DNA from: Saussurea involucrata
Lineage: Eukaryota; Streptophyta; Magnoliopsida; Asterales; Asteraceae
Assembly (NCBI GenBank): GCA_033807775.1
Contig: CM066317.1
Span: forward strand, 34,661,870-34,725,869
Direction of reading: 5' to 3'
DNA: 64,000 nt
The notes beneath the pieces were generated by a model. The model had not been told where the DNA came from. It did not search any database and saw only the letters and a list, made by a program, of their open reading frames with translations. Position numbers and translations under genes: made by a program. The number at the start of each line of letters is the position of its first letter. Position 1 is the first letter of the stretch. Shown here piece after piece: positions 47,666-59,150 of the stretch.

Positions 47666-49505
47666 CTAGGCTTGAGGAGGATCGTCAGTCGCGTCCTTGC
47701 CGGAGGCTTCGCCCTTAGAACCCTCTTCGATCTCCTCCTCCTCGACCTCCTCCTCGTCATCCGAGTCAAGGTCTCTTTCAGCTCCGACCTCCCTCAGGTA
47801 GAAGGCAAGCTCCTCCGACGCTGAGGCAAGGGGATTCTTCCCCGATAGATGTCGCCTCATGATCGCCGCCCTGGCAGTCAGACGAGCCAAGGCAAAGACG
47901 GATGTCGCCTCATCCTTCAACTCCTTTACTTCTTTCTCCAGGCTCACCACCTTGGACTTGGATTCCCCGGCCTCTTTTTCCTTCACAGCCAAGGACTCCT
48001 TCGTCCTGTCCAGCTCCTCCCTTTGGTCGGCGATCAAGGACAGGGACTGCTTCAGGCGATGGTTCGCCTCATCCTTCGCACATCTGACGGCCTCCAATTC
48101 GTTCAGGGCATCGTCAAGCCGTACGAACATCCCCTCAGCACGTGCCAGAGCGAACCTCTCCCTCTCCAAGGCCGTGTTCTCCCTTACAAGAGCAGAGGAC
48201 ACTAAACCTTCTATTTTCGCCGTTTCGGCGTGCAGAGCCAGAGAGGACTGAAACGCCCGTAAAACATAAAGGAAAATATTAGTAAACACACGACGAAGGT
48301 AACAACGATAAAATAAAATAAGTCTTGAAAGAGAGACTTACCATGAACGCCAGTCCGGCAACATGGGACCCCGTCTCCTCGACTGAGACTCCCCGAAAGC
48401 GCTCCCTGAAAGAGGGGAGCTGGAATTTCCCCAGATTGGGAAACAACTTCGTCCTGGCCAGGACGTTATCCGCCATGAAGTCTGATGGCAACGTAAAGTT
48501 GACCGTCATGACCTCAACCTCTCCCGTCTTAGGACCCTTGCCCTTGTCGGCCGACGAAGAGGTCGACGTGGCAGTAGGAGACGCAGTTGATTTCGTCGGA
48601 GGCGCAGAATTGACAGGTGTTGCGTCGATCGCATCAGAAGATGTCCTCTTCTTCTCAGCGGATGCAATCGACACCTTCGCCTTCTCAGGCGTAACGACTC
48701 TCGACGAGTCATCGGCCTTCGAAGACGGTTCCCTCGGGAGCGTCATCCTCGGTTTCTTCAGGACACCCAATCCGGTGGTCGAGGTCACCTTCCTCTTTTC
48801 TCTGCCCTTACGAGCAAGCTCAGCTTGAGCTTCTCTCTTGGCAGCTGCAGACGACACCTTGGCCTGCGATTCTCCTGAAAAACAAGAAAGGAAAAGCAAT
48901 TACACGACAAACATAAGCGAAAAGACCGAAGTCGAGCAGAAAAGAAAAGAAGGGGTAAGGTACACTCACCAGCCATCGCTTCTTCCACTTCCTCTTCTTC
49001 TTCTTCCCTCGATTCCTCTTTCTCTTCTTCCTCCTCTATCTTCTCCTCCTCCTCTTCCTCTCGTCTCTCCTGACGACTTTCACCCAGAAAGACCAAGTCG
49101 TCGTCCTCGTCTATCAGATGACGTGTGACGAACGAACGATCTTCGATACTAATCTCCAGGAACTTCTCGATCTTGGCCTTGGAGTCGTCGTTGGGCTTCA
49201 TCTTGTCGAAGTTGATGTCTGAAGGCGCATAAGGGAGAAGATTAGTCGAAAAGCAAATAAATAAATACAATAATAGCGCTCAACCAAAGCTAAAACTCAC
49301 CCGCCATGTTCCAACCGGACCTGATCCAGTCACTGTCGGGGTTCAGCGTCGCTACCCGCACGAATGCATACCTGGTCTTCCATTTACGGTCATTGACCGC
49401 GGTTTTTAGAACCAAGGTACGATCGCCCTTATGTTTTGAGAACAAGCTGTAGCGACGATACGTATCATCTTGATCTCGAATAGTACTTCTAGGTTCGGTC
49501 GACAT
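47666..49505 (-). CDS. Antisense accessory gene of the inner Tat element, four exons, intact 522-aa frame
   Basis: Proposed exons (minus strand): 49505-49301, 49218-48970, 48874-48342 and 48247-47666, i.e. 205, 249, 533 and 582 nt, total 1,569 nt. Introns of 82, 95 and 94 nt all have GT...AG ends (GTGAGT...TTCAG, GTGAGT...TTTCAG, GTAAGT...TTTCAG). Exon 1 starts MSTEP. Exon 2 ends in a long Glu-rich run. Exon 3 is basic and Ser/Thr-rich, then has VNFTLPSDFMADNVLA and ETGSHVAGLAFM. Exon 4 is a long heptad-rich coiled coil ending in an acidic tail. The family resembles the 'putative gypsy-type' antisense proteins of Tat elements, of unknown function. The N-terminal conserved domain seen in the outer copy is deleted here, yet the frame is kept. 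Confidence 0.75.
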
Positions 49506-50051
49506 CGCTAAACCTGTTAACCAAATTTGTCTATCTGAAAAACCCCAGATATCCCAGTTTTTTCTAGGTTTCATAGCAATTGACTTACGACGCATACAAA
49601 GACTGAGAAGTCATACCTTATATAGGCGCTCTAATCCTCAAGAACTCTAAAAATCGACTAAAGATTTTTGCAGGTTTGGAAAGGATTCACTGAGAAATGG
49701 TAAGAAATCTCTCTCTAAACTCTTTGAAAACGTAAAATGGAAAAGATCCACCGTGGGTCGCTATTTATGCAATTGATCGTGTCAGATCGAGTCACTCGAT
49801 GATCGACACGTGCCCATGTCTCCTCGAATGCACAAACGGATCGTCGACACCTGGCGTCAACAGTTGTTAGGCATGATCGCACGTCAGCGTGACGTCACGA
49901 TCTTATCGCCTTCTCAACTTCCATAGTTCAAATCAAACCGATTCAGTTGCCTAGCCATCGAATTTCGACACGTGTCATGGCCCTAGACGTCCGATTGACA
50001 AAATTTTAAAATTTGAATTTGCCATTCTATTTTTAAATTTTGGGGGAAAAC
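49506..50051 (-). promoter_or_regulatory. Putative promoter of the antisense gene, then polypurine tract of the inner Tat
   Basis: On the minus strand, TATATAA (plus-strand 49618-49624) lies 113 bp upstream of the start codon and CATAAATAG (about 49762-49769) lies further upstream. Both recur at the same places in the outer copy (54988-54994 and about 55130). On the plus strand the region ends with AAATTTTGGGGGAAAAC (to 50051), the polypurine tract before the 3' LTR. No coding sequence besides the antisense leader. Confidence 0.5.
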
Positions 50052-50842
50052 TGTTTGGGTAAAATTTCACCAGTCTCGACCACGACCAAAAAAGGGAAAA
50101 CATTTATTACACTTTTCTATAATGAGGTTAAATCATAAGCACTTTATCGTCTGACCAAAGTTTTAATCGAAAGTTACTCACGACACTCGACCGTCGAAAG
50201 GAACCTTACGACCTCGACCGACTAATGTGCGATATTACTGTTATGTTTTCACTGTTTAATGCAGGGTTAACACCATTAATGACCAACAGCTATAACCGAC
50301 GAAGATCATTATGAGCAATAACTCCAGTGACCGTTACGACTGTTACATTCATGAGGGTCATTCAAAGCTGCGAAGACTATAAATACCAAGAGCCCAGCCT
50401 CATTTGCGGACAACTGAACTGAACTCTAAGGAATACTCACTGCAGGAACGAAGATTACTCTCTCTCGAAAGATCACTCTCGACGCACGAATCCAACGCAC
50501 GACATATTGTTTTTACACACGACGCACTTGTTTTTACATTCGATACCCTTCTTTACTTTACATTTAAAGTCTTTCTTTCATTTGTACTGTAATCATTGTG
50601 CTCTCGACACCCGAAATATAAGGATATCGCCTCTGTTTGGCGACCATAGTGCAACGACGACATCATCACTGTCGTCCAAGGGTTTTTTCCTCGTTGAGAT
50701 TTTTCTCGCGTCACCAAAATCTTTCGTCTCATTTACGTTTTCTGTCTTCGTCGTACTGTTTGTTGAACGATTTCCTTTCTTTAGTTGTTGAGCTCCACAA
50801 TCAACCTTAAGTTATCCTTCTGGACGATTTTTGGCATTAACA
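50052..50842 (+). repeat. 3' LTR of the inner Tat element (791 bp)
   Basis: TGTTTGGGTAAAATTTCACC to GGCATTAACA, then CCGAC (50843-50847) and the resumed second RNase H frame of the outer element. It differs from the 5' LTR at only a modest number of positions by eye, suggesting a fairly recent insertion. Confidence 0.93.
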
Positions 50843-52200
50843 CCGACGTTTTAGCAAGCCTTGGATCTGCACTGGTCAAACCAGTATTCAATAGCATTCC
50901 TATGATCCATCTGGCGACGTCATCCATCGAAAATCACGATGTCGTCCAGATCGAAGACCAAAAAGATGATTGGTCGTGTGACATCCGAAATTTCCTTATG
51001 CACGACCAACTCCCAGAAGACAAGATGGAAGCTCGGAAGATCAGATTCAAAGCATCCAGGTATGTCGTGATCGGAGATAGACTCTATCGATGATCATCGA
51101 CAGGCTTAAACCTGAGATGCGTCATCAGCAAAAGTCATGTTCAGAAGATCCTTCAAGAGATGCACGATGGAGAGTGTGGCAACCACTCAGGAGGTCGTAA
51201 TTTGGCCAATCGTATCTCTCGATAAGGCTATTTTTGGCCAACACTGCGACAAGACGCCGTCTGGTATGTCTAGAACTGCGAACCCTGCCAACGACATTGA
51301 GGTACGTCTCATAAACCTTCTGAACCTTTACACTCGACACTTATCCTATGGCCCTTCATGAGGTGGGGAATGGATATTGTCGGCAAGCTACCACCTGCCC
51401 CAGGGCAAAAGGTGTTCCTTCTCGTACTTACAGATTATTTTTCTAAGTGGGTACAAGCAGCTGCCTTTTCCCAAGTTCGGGACAAGGAAGTCGTCTCTTT
51501 TATCCAGACTAACATCATATGCAGGTTTGGGATTCCATCCAAAATTGTCTGCGACAATGGATCCCAGTTCATAAGCAACATGACTCGACAGTTCTGTGAA
51601 GACCGCAACATCAAGCTGACGACCTCTCCCAGATATCCCCCGGCAAATGGACTTGCAGAGTCGAGCAATAAGACCATTATTGCTTCAATCAAAAAAAGGT
51701 TAAAAGCTGCAAAGGGAAAGTGGGTCGAAGAACTCCCTTCAGCCCTGTGGACGAATCTCACGACGCCCCGCACGTCCACAGGTTAAACCCCTTTCTCTCT
51801 GGTCTATGGTTGTGAAGCAGTCTTGTCGGTCGAGGTCCAACTCCCAACCTCGAGGCATACTTCCGTCGACCATAACCTGGTTGATTTAAGTTATGACCTC
51901 GACGCCCTTGAAGAGCTTAGAGAATCAGCATTGATCAGAATGGCGTCACAAAAGCAAGCGGTCGAGCGACACTTCAATAAGAATGTCAAAGCTAAAGTCT
52001 TTCAAGAAGGCGACTACGTCATCCGACGAGTGTTCCAGAGCACTCAAGCGCTCAATGCAGGTAAGCTTTCCACCAAATGGGAAGGTCCTTATCGTATCTC
52101 AGAAGTCGTGGGTAAAGGTGCCTATTGGCTCCAAACCCTCGACAATCGAGATGTCCCACGTAGCTGGAATGCAGTTCATCTGAAAAGGTATTTCTTCTAA
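50838..52200 (+). pseudogene. Tat pol, continuation (outer copy): aRNH end and integrase
   Basis: Resumes the interrupted second RNase H with VLASLGSALVKPVF. The integrase zinc finger follows (HDGECGNHSGGR ... CEPCQRH), then the catalytic core with LTDYFSKW, CDNGSQFIS and GLAESSNK (D, D, E) and a C-terminal domain with KWEGPYRISEVVGKGAYWLQTL ending in LKRYFF. Stops occur near 51091, 51222, 51273, 51298 and at 51784. The catalytic core stretch 51358-51786 is open. The C-terminal part keeps LNAGK, lost in the inner copy. Confidence 0.88.
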
Positions 52201-52792
52201 GTCTTTTTCATTCTTTCGTACGATTTTTTATTCATCACGACGATTACTGACTTAAACATCGGAGGGTCGTTGGTTAGCCAACGACCAACCTCTGACATTG
52301 TTTTATCGCAGGATCGCATGACATAAGCTACTAAGTCTATCATACGACTTCAGAACACTTTCGCAGGATCGCACGACTTAAGTTCGTCGCATGATTTAAT
52401 CATATGATCATAAGGCCTAACGACTCCACGATCTAACTTTTCGGCTTAAAAGAAATTCCAATGTTTTGGATGAATGCTTTAATCGCACATACTTACGTTT
52501 GTTCTAAAAATCTTACGACTTGTATTTTGATCAGTGTATTATGATGGATGCCTATGTCGCACGTCTAATGTACATTTCTATATGATGTATGTTTACTTAG
52601 TAAATTTCACGATCGGTATTGTATTTACTTACAAAACGTATAAGACAAAATAATGCGAAAGTTCAAAAGAAATGTAAATTTCATTTCATCAAACGATCAG
52701 GTATATCCAACTGGCTCGACCACCAACAGTCAAGCGATGAAAAACAAAAAGAATTAAAATTTCTAAGATTGGGGAGAATCGACAGCCGCATC
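52201..52792. other. Spacer between integrase and antisense gene (outer Tat)
   Basis: Equivalent to 47116-47665, with the same ATCGCATGA and TCGCACGACTT motifs. No gene seen. Confidence 0.6.
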
Positions 52793-54875
52793 CTAGCTAG
52801 AGGCTTCGCCTTTGAGGCCCTCGACCACCTCCTCCTCATCAGCTTCCTTCTCGTCATCCGAATCAAGGTCCCTATCGGCTCCGAAATTCTCCAGATAGAG
52901 GGCCAATTCATCCGACGCTGAGGCAAGGGGATTTTTCCCCAACAGGTGCTGCCGCATGATCGCTGCTCGGGTGGTCAATCGAGCCAAGGCGAAGACGGAT
53001 GTCGCCTCATTCTTAAGCTCCTTCACCTTTCTCTCCAGCTCCGCCACCTTGGACTTAGAGTCCTTGGCTTCTTCTTCGCTCGCAGCCAAAGACTCCTTAG
53101 TCTTGTCCAGCTCAGCCCTCTGTTCGGCGATCAAGGACAAGGACTGCGTCAGACGGTAGTTCGCCTCATCCCTCGCACGTCCGATGGCCTCTGACTCATT
53201 CAGGGCCTCATCGAGACGTATGGACATAGCTTCGGCACACTCTAGAGTGGCCTTTTCCCTGTCCAGTGCCGCATTCCCCCTCTCGTGAGCAGAGGACACC
53301 AGACCTCTTATTTTCTCCAGTTCGGAGTGCAGAGCGAGGGAGGACTGAAACGCCTGAGAAACATAAACGACATAAGTTAGTAAACACTTGACAAAGTTAT
53401 AAATACCAAAACAAGATAAGTCTTGAAAGAAAGACTTACCATGAACGCGAGTCCCGCGACATGGGATCCCGTCTCCTCGGCATCGACCCCCTGAAAGCGC
53501 TCCTTGAAAGAAGGGAGTTGGTATTTCCCCAGATGGGGGAAAGGTTTCGTCCCGTCCAGGACATTGTCAACCATGAAGTCTAACGACAACGTAAAGTTGA
53601 CCGTCACGACCTCAGCCTCTCCCGTCGCATGCCATTTGCCCTTGTCGGCCGACGAAGGGGTCGACGTGGTAGATGGAGACATCGTCGTTTTCGCCAGAGG
53701 CGTAGAAGGCAGAACTTAATGGCGTCGCATCAATCACACCAGCAGACGTCTTCGTCGGTGATGCGACCGATACCTTCGCCTTCTCAGGCATGACGACTCT
53801 CGGCGAGTCGCCCACCTTTGAAGACGGTTCCTTCGGGACCAACATCCTGGTCCGCTTCAAAACCCCCGACCAAGTGGTCGAGGTCGCCTTCCTTTTTTCC
53901 CTGACCAGACGGGCCAGTTCAGCTTCGGCCGCCTTCTTGGCCATCGCAGACGACACCTTCGCCTGAGATTCCCCTGGAAAAAACAAAGAGAAAGGAACAT
54001 TACACGACAGCTTTAGCGAAAAGATTGAGGTCGAGCAAAAAAGAGTAAGGTACACTCACCGGTCATCTCTTCTTCTTCTCCTCTTCTTCCTCCTCTTCCT
54101 CCTCTGTCTCCTCTTCTTCCTCCTCTTCCTCGCGTGTCTCCTCCTGATTTTCTCCCAGACACAATAAGTCTTCATCGTCGTCATCCACCAGGTGTCGTGT
54201 GAAGAACGATCGCTCGATAGAACTAAACTCCAAGAATTTGTTGATTTTTGCTTAGGAGTTAGCGTAAGGCTTTACGTCCTCGAATTTGATATCTACAGAT
54301 AAAAGACAAGTTAGAAACTAACACACGACACATGACACACGACACATGACAAAAGCTAAAAATCTCACCCGACATATTCCAGTCGGACCTAATCCAGTCG
54401 CTCGCAGGGTCTAACGACGCAACATGCACGAATACGTACCTGGTCTTCCACTTGCAGTCATTAACCGCAGTTTTCAGGACCAGGGTGCGATCACCCTTAT
54501 GCTTAGAGAACAGGCTGTAACGACGACATCTGTCCACGTTGACTTGATAAGCCAAGAGGAGATCACGCACATTCATGGGGGATTCCCAATATTTGGTGAG
54601 GCGCTCGATAACTTGTATGACTCGCCAAAATTGGGGCATTAATTGGCCCGGTGCTAAATCGAACTCGAGCATAAAAGCCTTGGCTAGAGGCGAATAAGGC
54701 CATTCGAAACCTATCTTAAAAGGGTATTCGTATATAACGACGAACCCCTCTGGACACATATCAGGTCGAATCTGACCTGTCCTGATCAGTGAAACCCCCG
54801 CAGGGATTTTGCTAATTTCCTAAAGGAGTCAATGTCATTTTGATCTCTGATAGAGCTCGCTGGTTCGGTCGACAT
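52793..54875 (-). pseudogene. Antisense accessory gene of the outer Tat element (broken, fuller N-terminus)
   Basis: Exons by comparison with the inner copy: 54875-54369, 54292-54060, 53973-53438 and 53353-52793, with the same GT...AG sites. Exon 1 carries about 300 bp more than the inner copy, including PEGFVVIYEYPFKIGF and LAPGQLMPQFWRVIQVIERL, which match the pattern of the plant 'putative gypsy-type transposon' domain as I remember it (PF04195). A frameshift with a TGA lies near 54800, a TAA in exon 2 near 54257, and a frameshift in exon 3 near 53700. Exon 4 coiled coil is open but ends earlier, at a TAG, than in the inner copy. Confidence 0.75.
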
Positions 54876-55420
54876 CGCTAATCCTGTTAACCAAATCCGT
54901 CGGTCTGAAAAACCCCAAAGATCCCAAATTTTCCTAGGTTTCCTCGCGAAAGACTTACGACGCATACAAAGACTGAGAAGTCGTACCTTATATAGGCGCT
55001 CTAAACCTCGAAATGCCTAATCGATTCGAAGATTTTTGCAGGTTTGAAAAGGATTCACTGAGAAATGGCAAGAAATCTCTCTCTAAAACTCTCTGAAAGC
55101 GTAAAATGGAAAAGATCCACCGTGGGTCACTATTTATGCAATTGATCATGTCAGGATGAGTCGCTCGATGATCGACACGTGTCCATGTCTCCTCGAATGC
55201 ACGGACGGATCGTCGACACCTGGCATTTACAGCTGTTAGGCATGATCGCATGTCAGCGTGACGTCACGATCTTATCGCCTTCTCAACTTCCATAGTTCAA
55301 ATCGAATCGATTCAGTTCCCAAACCAACGACTTTCGACACGTGTCATGACCCTAGACGTCCGACTGACAAAAATTTAAAATTTGAATTTGCCACTCTATT
55401 TTTAAATTTTGGGGGCAAAC
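54876..55420 (-). promoter_or_regulatory. Putative promoter of the antisense gene, then polypurine tract (outer Tat)
   Basis: Contains minus-strand TATATAA (54988-54994) and CATAAATAG (about 55130), matching the inner copy. It ends in AAATTTTGGGGGCAAAC at 55420, the polypurine tract of the outer 3' LTR. No sense-strand gene. Confidence 0.5.
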
Positions 55421-56171
55421 TGTTTGGGTAAAATTTTCACCAGTCTCGACCACGACCAAAAAAGGAAAAACATTTGTTACACTTTTTTATAACAAGGTAA
55501 AATCATAAATACTTTATCGTCTGACCAAAGTTGGAATCAAAAGTTACTCACGACACTCGACCGTCGTAAGGAACATTACGACCTCGACCGACTAACATAC
55601 GATATTACTGTTTAATGCAGGGTCAACACCATTAATGACCAACGGCTATAATCGACGAATATCATTACGAGTATTAAACCCAACAGCCGTTACGACCGTT
55701 ACCCGAAGCATTTGAAGACTATAAATACAAGGGTTCCATCCTCATTTGCGGACAACTGAACTCTCAAGAACACTCACTACAGTATTCGAAGCAAAGAACT
55801 ATCTCTCTCAAAAGATCGCTCACGACGCACGACACATTATTTTTATACACGACGTACTAGTTTTTACACACGACACAACTATTTATTTTACATCTAAAGT
55901 CTTTTCTTTCATTTGTATTGTAACCATTGTACTCTCGACACCTGAAACATAAGGACATCACCCCTGTTTGGCGATCATAGTGCAACGACGACATCCACTG
56001 TCGTCCGCGGGTTTTTTCCTCGTTGAGGTTTTTCCGGCGTCACCAAAATCCCTTCGTCTCATTTACATTTTTATCTTTATCGCATTGCTTTGTCGAACGA
56101 TTCCTATCTTTAGTTGTTAAGTTCCACAATCACCCTTAAGTTATCTTTCTGGACGATTTTTGGCATTAACA
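55421..56171 (+). repeat. 3' LTR of the outer Tat element (751 bp)
   Basis: TGTTTGGGTAAAATTTTCAC to GGCATTAACA, followed by ATAAC (56172-56176), the second copy of the target duplication, and then the rest of the Athila LTR. TATA box in GACTATAAATACAAG near 55720. Slightly shorter than the 5' LTR through small deletions. Confidence 0.92.
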
Positions 56172-56371
56172 ATAACTAACGAAATGAAACGATGGTAAAA
56201 TAAAAGATTACGAGAATTATAAAAATCTAGACTAAGATAATAATGACGATGTACTTAAATAATTAACTAGACGAATAATAAAAATGCAATAATTCAATGA
56301 CATGAATTTAAAGTGCGATAAAATAAAGCATATAAGAAATACTGAATATCAAACATTTATATATATATATA
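56172..56371 (-). repeat. Right LTR remnant of the Athila-like element, continued
   Basis: Matches 25932-26122 of the left LTR (AAACGATGGTAAAATAAA ... GAATATCAAACATTTATATA), completing the split caused by the Tat insertion. It ends in the TA tract, beyond which a TIR element starts; the part expected next appears in reverse orientation at 58283-58770. Confidence 0.85.
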
Positions 56372-56383
56372 TATAGATAGATA

Positions 56384-57817
56384 GGGGAATGATCATTTGC
56401 AAATCATCCTTAAATTGCAAACATTACAAACCATCCTCAACCAATCAGATTTTTTCTTGCCTTTTTTTTTTAAAATTAATTATAAGGGGTAGTGTAGTCT
56501 TTTTGTTGGCATTTGATTTATTATGGAAACTGCATCTGATTTTAATTAATTTTTATATTGAAACCGAATTTACTAGAAATCCCTATATTTTTGGAAACTA
56601 AATTCGACATTATCTTTTTCGGTTATAGTATTCAAACTTCTTGCAAATAATTTGATGAAACAGAATCATTAACGAAGACTGTATATGCATATACGCACAG
56701 AAGCATACACGAAGACGAATCTGCATCATCGAACCCATTTTCTGTCTTGTTCATCGAGATTTCAAAGAAGATTCGTAAATGGATTCTAACGAAATCGAAA
56801 CCGTCTCTCACACTGAAATATATGTAAACGACATTTACAACAACGATGACGATTTCTTGTCATTTTCATCACACAACAAGTTTCATGATGCAAATGTTCC
56901 ATGGTTTCATTATGCCAAATTGCAGGCTTCATGATGCAATGTTTTCAGGTTACATGTTCCATGTTTTCATGGTTCCAAATTACAGGTTTCGTGATGCAAA
57001 TTACAGGTTTGATGATGCCTTATCATAGATTTCACCATACAAGTCAAACAACAACAGGTTTCATGGTTGAATTGTGATTGATTTAATGTTTCACCATGTT
57101 TTCATGTATTCGCCAGGTTTCATGTGTTTCACCATGGTTTCATGTATTCTCCAGGTTTCATGTGTTTCACCATGCGTTTCACAGCAAAAACAACAGCATA
57201 TCCTACTTTGTTTCACCAAGTTTCATGTGTTTCACCATGTGTTCCCTTTTTTCACCGTATTCACTCGATTGTCTTCCTCCCTGTTTCAGTCCAGTAGCAG
57301 AAACCAATGGGTTAATGACGGAGTCGATGATGTATGCGATGAAATCAGTCAAAAAAACTCTAGATATTATTCCTCCACCAAGACGAAGTCGATGAAAGTA
57401 AAAAATCAAACCCTAGATTTCATACCTCCACCAAGACGAATCATCTTTTTAATCCTTTGAAACCGGTGTAGAAGATACTACGAAATCGACATCAAGAAAA
57501 AGGGAATCGATGATCGTGGGTTTTGTTTTGCAGATTAATCGATGAAGATCTTTGGGTTTGTTTCATCGAGTTCGTTCCTGAAATGGCGCACAGGATAGAA
57601 TCTTATTCAATTTTACACAATTTCCATTATTAAGTTAGATGAAAAAGTACCATTTTACCCTTTAATGCTTTTTCGGTTAATTAAAATTATTTTTTTAATT
57701 TCATTATTACCATATTTAGACCAATTTAATCTAGGCCGTTGATTATACTAATCTATGGTGATAAAGTGGGTTTCATAGTTTGCAAATTAACAGTGGTTTG
57801 CATTTGAAACCACATTT
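56384..57817. mobile_element. TIR element E5 in a TA tract, with a transposase-like first exon
   Basis: Starts GGGGAATGATCATTTGCAAA after (TA)n/(GATA)n and ends near ACCACATTTATATATATA. The two ends, one reverse-complemented, share TTTGCAAAyCAyy and AATTTGCAAAC segments as an imperfect TIR of about 45 bp. Near 56778 an ATG opens a short acidic frame (MDSNEIETVS) comparable in position and character to exon 1 of the FAR1-type gene at 60613. The interior has a degenerate repeat of TTTCACCATG/GGTTTCATGTG (56880-57250). No transposase core remains, so it is a non-autonomous candidate. No complete gene. Confidence 0.5.
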
Positions 57818-57829
57818 ATATATATAAAG

Positions 57830-58282
57830 AGAGACAAAGAGAGAGAGACCCGTTTGTCTTTTGCTAACCTCCTTATTTATACAATCTTTACAAACCAATC
57901 ACAAACCTTTTCTTGATTTGATCAGTGGTCATTAAGTGGGAGGTGACAAAAGTGTAATAAATGAAACAAAGTCATGATATTGGGCAAAAAGGGCAATGCA
58001 CTCCTAATCCGATTTTAGAAACAATTTACAATCTCGAGAATCTCTCCACGATTTTGATTGATTACATGTAATGACATTGATCCGTTCATGGGTTTCATAT
58101 ATGATTGTTAAATGAGTTTCATGCATGAACGACTGTTTGTGCATTAAAGAATTGTATTGATTGCATGAGTTTTATGGATGAACATTGTATGAGTTTCATT
58201 GATTGTATGAGTTTCATGGATTAATGAATTTTATTGGTGAACATAATATAAGTTTCATGAATGAAACTTGTTTATTGGTTAC
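57830..58282. other. Flanking sequence of the Athila insertion, apparently inverted
   Basis: No gene. It holds repeated GAGTTTCATG(G/C)ATGAA units (58080-58265), like the GTTTCATAGATGAAG just left of the Athila LTR at 25104-25120. It also holds AACCTCCTTATTTATACAA at 57864, like 24755. It ends in GTTAC (58278-58282), the reverse complement of the GTAAC at 25121-25125. Confidence 0.5.
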
Positions 58283-58770
58283 TGATATGCGTTCATTTTA
58301 CTATTTAAAAGCTTCATTTTTAGACGCATATCTCGACTTTTTGCAAACTAATAATTCATAAATCAAGGTTTTTTGAGCAAAATTCATAGCTTTATCACTT
58401 GGGCAATTAATCATTAACTTTATAATGTTTTTGCAGCTTGGTGTACACCCTTTGGACGTTTTTTATCGGAAAATTCGTGGACGGAAAAACAGCGGGATAG
58501 CAGTGTGCTACAACATCAAGTCGTCTCATGATTCAAATAAATATTCCTTGAATATTCTTCCCATTTGCTAGTTGGTGAAATCTTGGGAGATTTCCCATGT
58601 GATTATTTCTTTTTCTTTATGTATAGTATTTTGCTCCTCTTGTTGGCTATAAAAGGCCATGAACACTTGTTGAAAAAAACACACAATTCCTCCAATCACT
58701 CACAAATTCTCTAGATATAATTGTCTTTTATTCTCGAATCATTTGGAGAAGGTTTAAACTTTATGCCTTT
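58283..58770 (+). repeat. Athila LTR start segment in inverted orientation
   Basis: TGATATGCGTTCATTTTACT to GGTTTAAACTTTATGC is the reverse complement of 28100-28582 with modest divergence. It is the piece missing from the right LTR remnant ending at 56371, but in the opposite orientation, and it stops at a TA tract. TATAAAAGGCC near 58650 is a good TATA box for the LTR promoter. Confidence 0.85.
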
Positions 58771-58779
58771 ATATATATA

Positions 58780-59150
<371 letters not shown>

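Larger units (their letters stand above)
40946..50842 (+). mobile_element. Inner Tat-type Ty3/gypsy element (about 9.9 kb, both LTRs)
   Basis: LTRs at 40951-41740 and 50052-50842 are near-identical by eye. It splits the outer element's second RNase H, and the frame resumes cleanly at 50838. CCGAC occurs at 40941-40945 and again at 50843-50847, giving a 5-bp duplication, but five extra bases (TAAAC) lie between the left CCGAC and TGTTTGGG. Gene order is as in the outer element, of which it is a related but distinct subfamily by LTR and coding differences. The sense genes are broken; the antisense gene is intact. Confidence 0.92.
35906..56171 (+). mobile_element. Outer Tat-type Ty3/gypsy element (about 10.4 kb of its own sequence)
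   Basis: Both LTRs begin TGTTTGGGTAAAATTTTCAC and end TTTTTGGCATTAACA. ATAAC flanks it at 35901-35905 and 56172-56176, and it splits the Athila LTR. The order is 5' LTR, primer-binding site, gag, protease, RT, RNase H, second (archaeal-type) RNase H, integrase, an antisense gene, polypurine tract and 3' LTR. The extra RNase H before integrase and the antisense gene are marks of the Tat lineage. A second Tat element sits inside the second RNase H. gag-pol has many stops. Confidence 0.92.
25126..58282 (-). mobile_element. Athila-like Ty3/gypsy element, multiply interrupted and partly inverted
   Basis: On the minus strand: right LTR remnant (35601-35905 continued at 56172-56371), gag, protease, a start of RT, a 3' noncoding stretch, a polypurine tract (TATGGGGGTG) and the left LTR (25126-28582). 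The gag and protease-RT linker motifs (FPPTRN, LKQLPSHLKYAFLGE, KGISPAIYQHKI, QRRLNPIMKEVVKK) are typical of Athila. Inserted in it are viral fragments and a MITE (left LTR), a solo LTR (gag) and the Tat elements (right LTR). Most of RT, RNase H and integrase is deleted. The end at 58282 assumes the inversion described in the findings, supported by GTAAC at 25121-25125 and GTTAC at 58278-58282. Confidence 0.7.

Noticed and set aside
47849..48828. Long plus-strand ORFs opposite the antisense gene (also 52946-53194)
   Set aside because: Shadow frames produced by the skewed codon use of the minus-strand coiled-coil gene; the minus-strand reading has matching introns in two copies.
57074..57460. 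128-codon frame with FxCxxP-like repeats in E5
   Set aside because: It translates the degenerate TTTCACCATG / GGTTTCATG repeat; overlapping frames of similar length exist.
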